Shown: positions 5,738 through 8,487 of the stretch, piece after piece | Layout of the letters: every line of letters begins with the position of its first letter | Numbering within the stretch: the first letter of the stretch is position 1 | Source: an uncultured Bacillota bacterium | GTDB taxonomy: Bacteria > Bacillota > Clostridia > Peptostreptococcales > Anaerovoracaceae | Assembly: GCA_946631075.1 (NCBI GenBank) | Contig: CAMOZS010000061.1 | Location: 1 to 8,487 of the forward strand | Direction of reading: 5' to 3' | DNA length: 8,487 nucleotides | Made by a program: the position numbers and the translations under genes | Notes under the pieces: model-generated | What the model saw: the letters and a program-made list of their open reading frames with translations, nothing else | What the model was told of the DNA's origin: nothing | Databases searched by the model: none

Positions 5738-7402
5738 ATGAAAATAAAACTGCAGACGACAACGAGCAGAGAATATATCGAACTGGAGAAGGATGCTCCA
5801 TTCACTTTGGAAGAGCTGGCCCGGGAATATCAGGCGGAGGCTCCCTACCGGATCCTGCTGGCCTGTGTCGACGGAGTCGACCGGGAACTGACCACGGTCA
5901 TTGACCACGATGCCACGATCCGGCTTTACGACCTGCGGACCCAGAGCGCCAATCTGGCCTACCAGAGGAGTCTGTCCCTTCTCTACCTTGTGGCGATCAG
6001 GGACGTGCTCGGCGTCGACGCTGATATAGACAACTCCCTGAACCGGGGCCTTTATACGGACATCAAGGTCAAGGGCCGGGTCCACGCGGAGGAGATCCGC
6101 CGGGTGGAAGCCCGGATGCGGGAGCTGGTAGAAGCAGACCTTCCCATCAACAAGGAGCTTTGCACACTGGAAGACGGCATCCGGATCTGGCAGGAATCCG
6201 GCTACCGGGAGAAAGTAGACCTGCTGAAGGAGATCGAGAATCCGGACTTTGAGGTCCGCTTCTATGAACTGAACGGTTACCGGAACTACTTCTTCGGCCT
6301 GATGCTTCCCTCGACCGGATACCTGACCCATTTCGAACTGAGAAAATACAAGTCCGGCGTCCTGCTCCGCTTCCCCTACTATACTGATCCGGACGTGATT
6401 CCGGAATACGTCAACGAATACAAGATGTACGGGGCCTTCGGAGAGGAAGAGCGGTGGACCAAACTGCTGCGGACCCACTATCTGCCGGATCTGAACCAGG
6501 CCATCGCCGATAATCGGACCAAGGATCTGATCCTGCTTTCGGAGGCTCTCCATGAGAAGAAGATCTCCGACATCGCCGATGAGATCTGCCGTCTTGGCAA
6601 GCGGATCGTCCTGATCGCGGGACCGTCCTCTTCAGGCAAGACGACCTTCGCCAGGAGACTCTGCATCCAGCTTCGGGTCAACGGACTCCAGCCTTTGTAC
6701 ATGGGAACGGACGACTATTTCGTGAACCGGGATCAGACCCCTCTGGATGAAAACGGAGAGCGGGATTACGAAAACCTGAACGCCCTGGACATCGATCTCT
6801 TCAACAGCAACATGAACGATCTTCTGGCGGGAAAGGAAGTGGACCTGCCCGAGTTCGACTTCATGGAAGGGCGCAAGGTCTTCGGCAAGCGGATCACCTC
6901 CATCAAGTCGGACCAGCTGATTGTCATCGAGGGGATCCACGCTCTGAACGGGAAGTTGACCGAACAGATCGACAGCAAGGAAAAATACCGCATCTACATC
7001 AGCCCCCTGACCCAGCTGAACATCGACCGGCACAACCGTGTCCCGTCCACCGACGCCCGGATGCTGCGCCGGATGGTCAGGGACTACAAATACAGGGGTC
7101 ACTCCGCGGCGGACACCATCGCGGCATGGCCCAAGGTCCGGGCAGGGGAGAACCGGAACATTTTCCCCTATAATACAGAGGCTGACGTCCTCTTCAATTC
7201 AGTGCTGGAGTACGAGATCCCCATGCTGAAAAAATACGCGGAGCCTCTCCTGCGGGAGATCGGTCCTGATCAGCCGGAGCACAGCGAGGCCGTGCGTATG
7301 CTCAAGTTCCTGGAGTTTTTCTCCATCATCGAGGACGAGAGTCTGGTGCCCAACAATTCCATCATCCGCGAGTTCATCGGCGGAAGCGTTTTTACCAGTT
7401 AA
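5738..7402 (+). CDS. TGS-SAD-uridine kinase-like nucleoside kinase fusion
   Basis: The 554-residue protein has three parts. Residues 1-66 form a TGS domain (as in ThrRS and SpoT). Residues about 70-230 resemble the second additional (editing-associated) domain of threonyl-tRNA synthetase, including SLNRGLYTDI (100-109) and FYELNGYRNYFFG (175-187). Residues 285-500 are a P-loop kinase of the uridine kinase/phosphoribulokinase group: Walker A GPSSSGKT (295-302), TDDYF (324-328), LPEFDF (370-375), VIEGIHALN (396-404), and the arginine-rich RRMVRDYKYRG (444-454) near the expected lid region. The architecture is common in Clostridia and Thermotogae and is usually annotated as uridine kinase or nucleoside kinase; plain Udk is about 210 residues, so the name udk is not used. 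Substrate is presumably a nucleoside with ATP or GTP as donor. It is first in a two-gene unit with a PfkB kinase. Confidence 0.88.
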   Translation: MKIKLQTTTSREYIELEKDAPFTLEELAREYQAEAPYRILLACVDGVDRELTTVIDHDATIRLYDLRTQSANLAYQRSLSLLYLVAIRDVLGVDADIDNSLNRGLYTDIKVKGRVHAEEIRRVEARMRELVEADLPINKELCTLEDGIRIWQESGYREKVDLLKEIENPDFEVRFYELNGYRNYFFGLMLPSTGYLTHFELRKYKSGVLLRFPYYTDPDVIPEYVNEYKMYGAFGEEERWTKLLRTHYLPDLNQAIADNRTKDLILLSEALHEKKISDIADEICRLGKRIVLIAGPSSSGKTTFARRLCIQLRVNGLQPLYMGTDDYFVNRDQTPLDENGERDYENLNALDIDLFNSNMNDLLAGKEVDLPEFDFMEGRKVFGKRITSIKSDQLIVIEGIHALNGKLTEQIDSKEKYRIYISPLTQLNIDRHNRVPSTDARMLRRMVRDYKYRGHSAADTIAAWPKVRAGENRNIFPYNTEADVLFNSVLEYEIPMLKKYAEPLLREIGPDQPEHSEAVRMLKFLEFFSIIEDESLVPNNSIIREFIGGSVFTS

Positions 7403-7420
7403 GGAAGGAGAATCGACAGA

Positions 7421-8482
7421 ATGATAGTTGTAGTCGGCAGTGTGCAGGCGGAAGTAAGGATAGATATGACCATGCCCGGTAAGCCCGATCCAAAGGCTGG
7501 CCAGGGCGAGGCGGTTTCCCCCTGGGAGCGGGAAGCCTACGGAGAAGGGGGCCGGTTCGGCAGCATGCAGATGATGCCATCCGGGGACCCGTCCAAAGAC
7601 CGGATCTCGGTCCATTACTGCGGATGCGGATATAATGTGGCCAGACTTCTTGCAGGGAAGGGCCGCGAGGTCGCCTTCGTTTCGGTGGTTGGTGATGACC
7701 CGCTGGGTCTTGCGGCCGCGGCTGATCTGCAGCGCTGCGGGATCGACACCTCACAGGTGAAGGTGATCGATGATTTTGTTACAAAGGCAGGGCAGGACTC
7801 GGAGGAAGCAGTCGGCCCTGACGCGGCCGGCACGGTCGCCAACGGCCTGATCCGGCAGAGCCTGACATCAGTCCGGGTGGTGGCCAAGAACTTTCTTGGA
7901 GATACGGAATTCTGGAGAGAGGACAGAAGGATGATGGAAGAGATCACACCGGAGCAGATCGCCGGCGCCCAGCCTTTGCTTGAGAAGGCGGAGCTGGTGC
8001 TGGCGGACGGCGGGCTTCCGGAGGAGACCATCCGCTGGATCGCCTCGGTCTGCAGCGATGCCGGAGTCCGGTTCTATCTTGATCCGGCTTCGGTCAGAGG
8101 CGGGGAGAAGGCGTCCGGTCTGCTGGACGGTCTCTATGGGATCATGCCCGGCCGGATGGAAGCGGAAGCCATGTCCGGTCTTCAGATCCTCAGCGGCGAC
8201 CAGCTGATGGAAGCCGGCGCCTACTTTGATGAAAAAGGCGTCAAGCAGATCGTCATCACCATGAAGGGGGGCGGGCTCTACTATAAGGAAGGCATGAATG
8301 AGGAGATCCTTCGCCCGGACCGCGTCCTCCGTTTCAGCGAGACTGTCGGCGCAGGCGACGTGGTGACCGCGGCTCTGCTGAATGCCTACGCCCAGGGAAA
8401 GCCCATCGGAGAGGCTGCCCGGGAAGCCATGGCAGACGCGGCCGCTCATCTGGCGGACTGTGTTGATGAGCGGCGGTACTGA
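7421..8482 (+). CDS. PfkB-family sugar/nucleoside kinase, possibly pseudouridine kinase
   Basis: The 353-residue protein is a ribokinase-fold kinase (PF00294). It opens with the first strand MIVVVGSVQAEV (1-12). The N-terminal signature region is CGCGYNVARLLAGKG...VSVVGDDPLG (67-96), and the C-terminal signature is ETVGAGDVVTAALLNAY (307-323) with catalytic base D313 and the GAGD anion hole intact. Two things are unusual: about 50 residues separate strand 1 from the signature (13-66, rich in Gly, Pro and charged residues), and the NxxE motif reads GRME (244-247). The overall pattern GSxxxDV...NVAxxLAxxG...VGDD resembles pseudouridine and nucleoside kinases more than fructokinases, but the substrate is inferred. 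AAGGAG at 7405-7410 precedes the ATG by 10 bases and the upstream kinase stops 18 bases before it, so the two are probably co-transcribed. A glycosidase (psuG) just downstream would support the pseudouridine role. Confidence 0.85.
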   Translation: MIVVVGSVQAEVRIDMTMPGKPDPKAGQGEAVSPWEREAYGEGGRFGSMQMMPSGDPSKDRISVHYCGCGYNVARLLAGKGREVAFVSVVGDDPLGLAAAADLQRCGIDTSQVKVIDDFVTKAGQDSEEAVGPDAAGTVANGLIRQSLTSVRVVAKNFLGDTEFWREDRRMMEEITPEQIAGAQPLLEKAELVLADGGLPEETIRWIASVCSDAGVRFYLDPASVRGGEKASGLLDGLYGIMPGRMEAEAMSGLQILSGDQLMEAGAYFDEKGVKQIVITMKGGGLYYKEGMNEEILRPDRVLRFSETVGAGDVVTAALLNAYAQGKPIGEAAREAMADAAAHLADCVDERRY

Positions 8483-8487
8483 GCCGC

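Noticed and set aside
5579..6553. A 324-codon - strand frame across the kinase fusion gene
   Set aside because: Antisense to a gene with clear TGS and kinase motifs; it also runs through the terminator and promoter between genes.

Overview
The window reads as chromosomal DNA from a GC-rich member of the Clostridia (Bacillota), most likely near Lachnospiraceae. The evidence is a clostridial-type ECF transporter module, strong AGGAGG-type ribosome binding sites, sigma-A promoters, GC-biased codons (CTG, ATC, CGG, GGC), and a TGS-SAD-uridine-kinase fusion of a type common in Clostridia. The lineage is inferred from gene content only. All eight complete genes and the one partial gene are on the + strand. 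I see no mobile element, CRISPR array, tRNA or rRNA.

Region 1 (1-4852) looks like one long operon. It starts with the 3' end of an integral-membrane ECF S component (substrate-binding subunit). The energising module follows: EcfA1 and EcfA2 (paired ATPases) and EcfT (transmembrane coupling protein), with overlapping or nearly touching reading frames. Next come the tRNA m7G46 methyltransferase gene trmB and a PLP-dependent class I/II aminotransferase with a GTG start behind a perfect AGGAGG. A GC-rich hairpin with a T run closes the unit.

Region 2 (4853-5684) is a separate single-gene unit. An AT-rich upstream stretch with an imperfect palindrome leads to a strong sigma-A promoter with an extended -10. 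The gene encodes a YdbC/PC4-like single-stranded nucleic acid binding domain carrying a long acidic C-terminal tail. Part of that tail is built from 24-bp (8-residue) tandem repeats. A strong intrinsic terminator follows.

Region 3 (5685-8487) starts with a promoter just after that terminator. It holds a two-gene unit: a TGS-SAD-P-loop kinase of the uridine kinase superfamily, and 18 bases later a PfkB-family sugar/nucleoside kinase that may be a pseudouridine kinase. Together they suggest nucleoside salvage or handling of modified nucleosides, but the substrates are not proven by sequence.

Most of the window is ordinary housekeeping DNA. The items most worth a second look are the repeat-built acidic tail on the PC4-like protein, the altered PfkB motifs, the apparent loss of editing residues in the SAD-like region of the kinase fusion, an acidic insertion in TrmB, and an 18-bp duplication in the S component.
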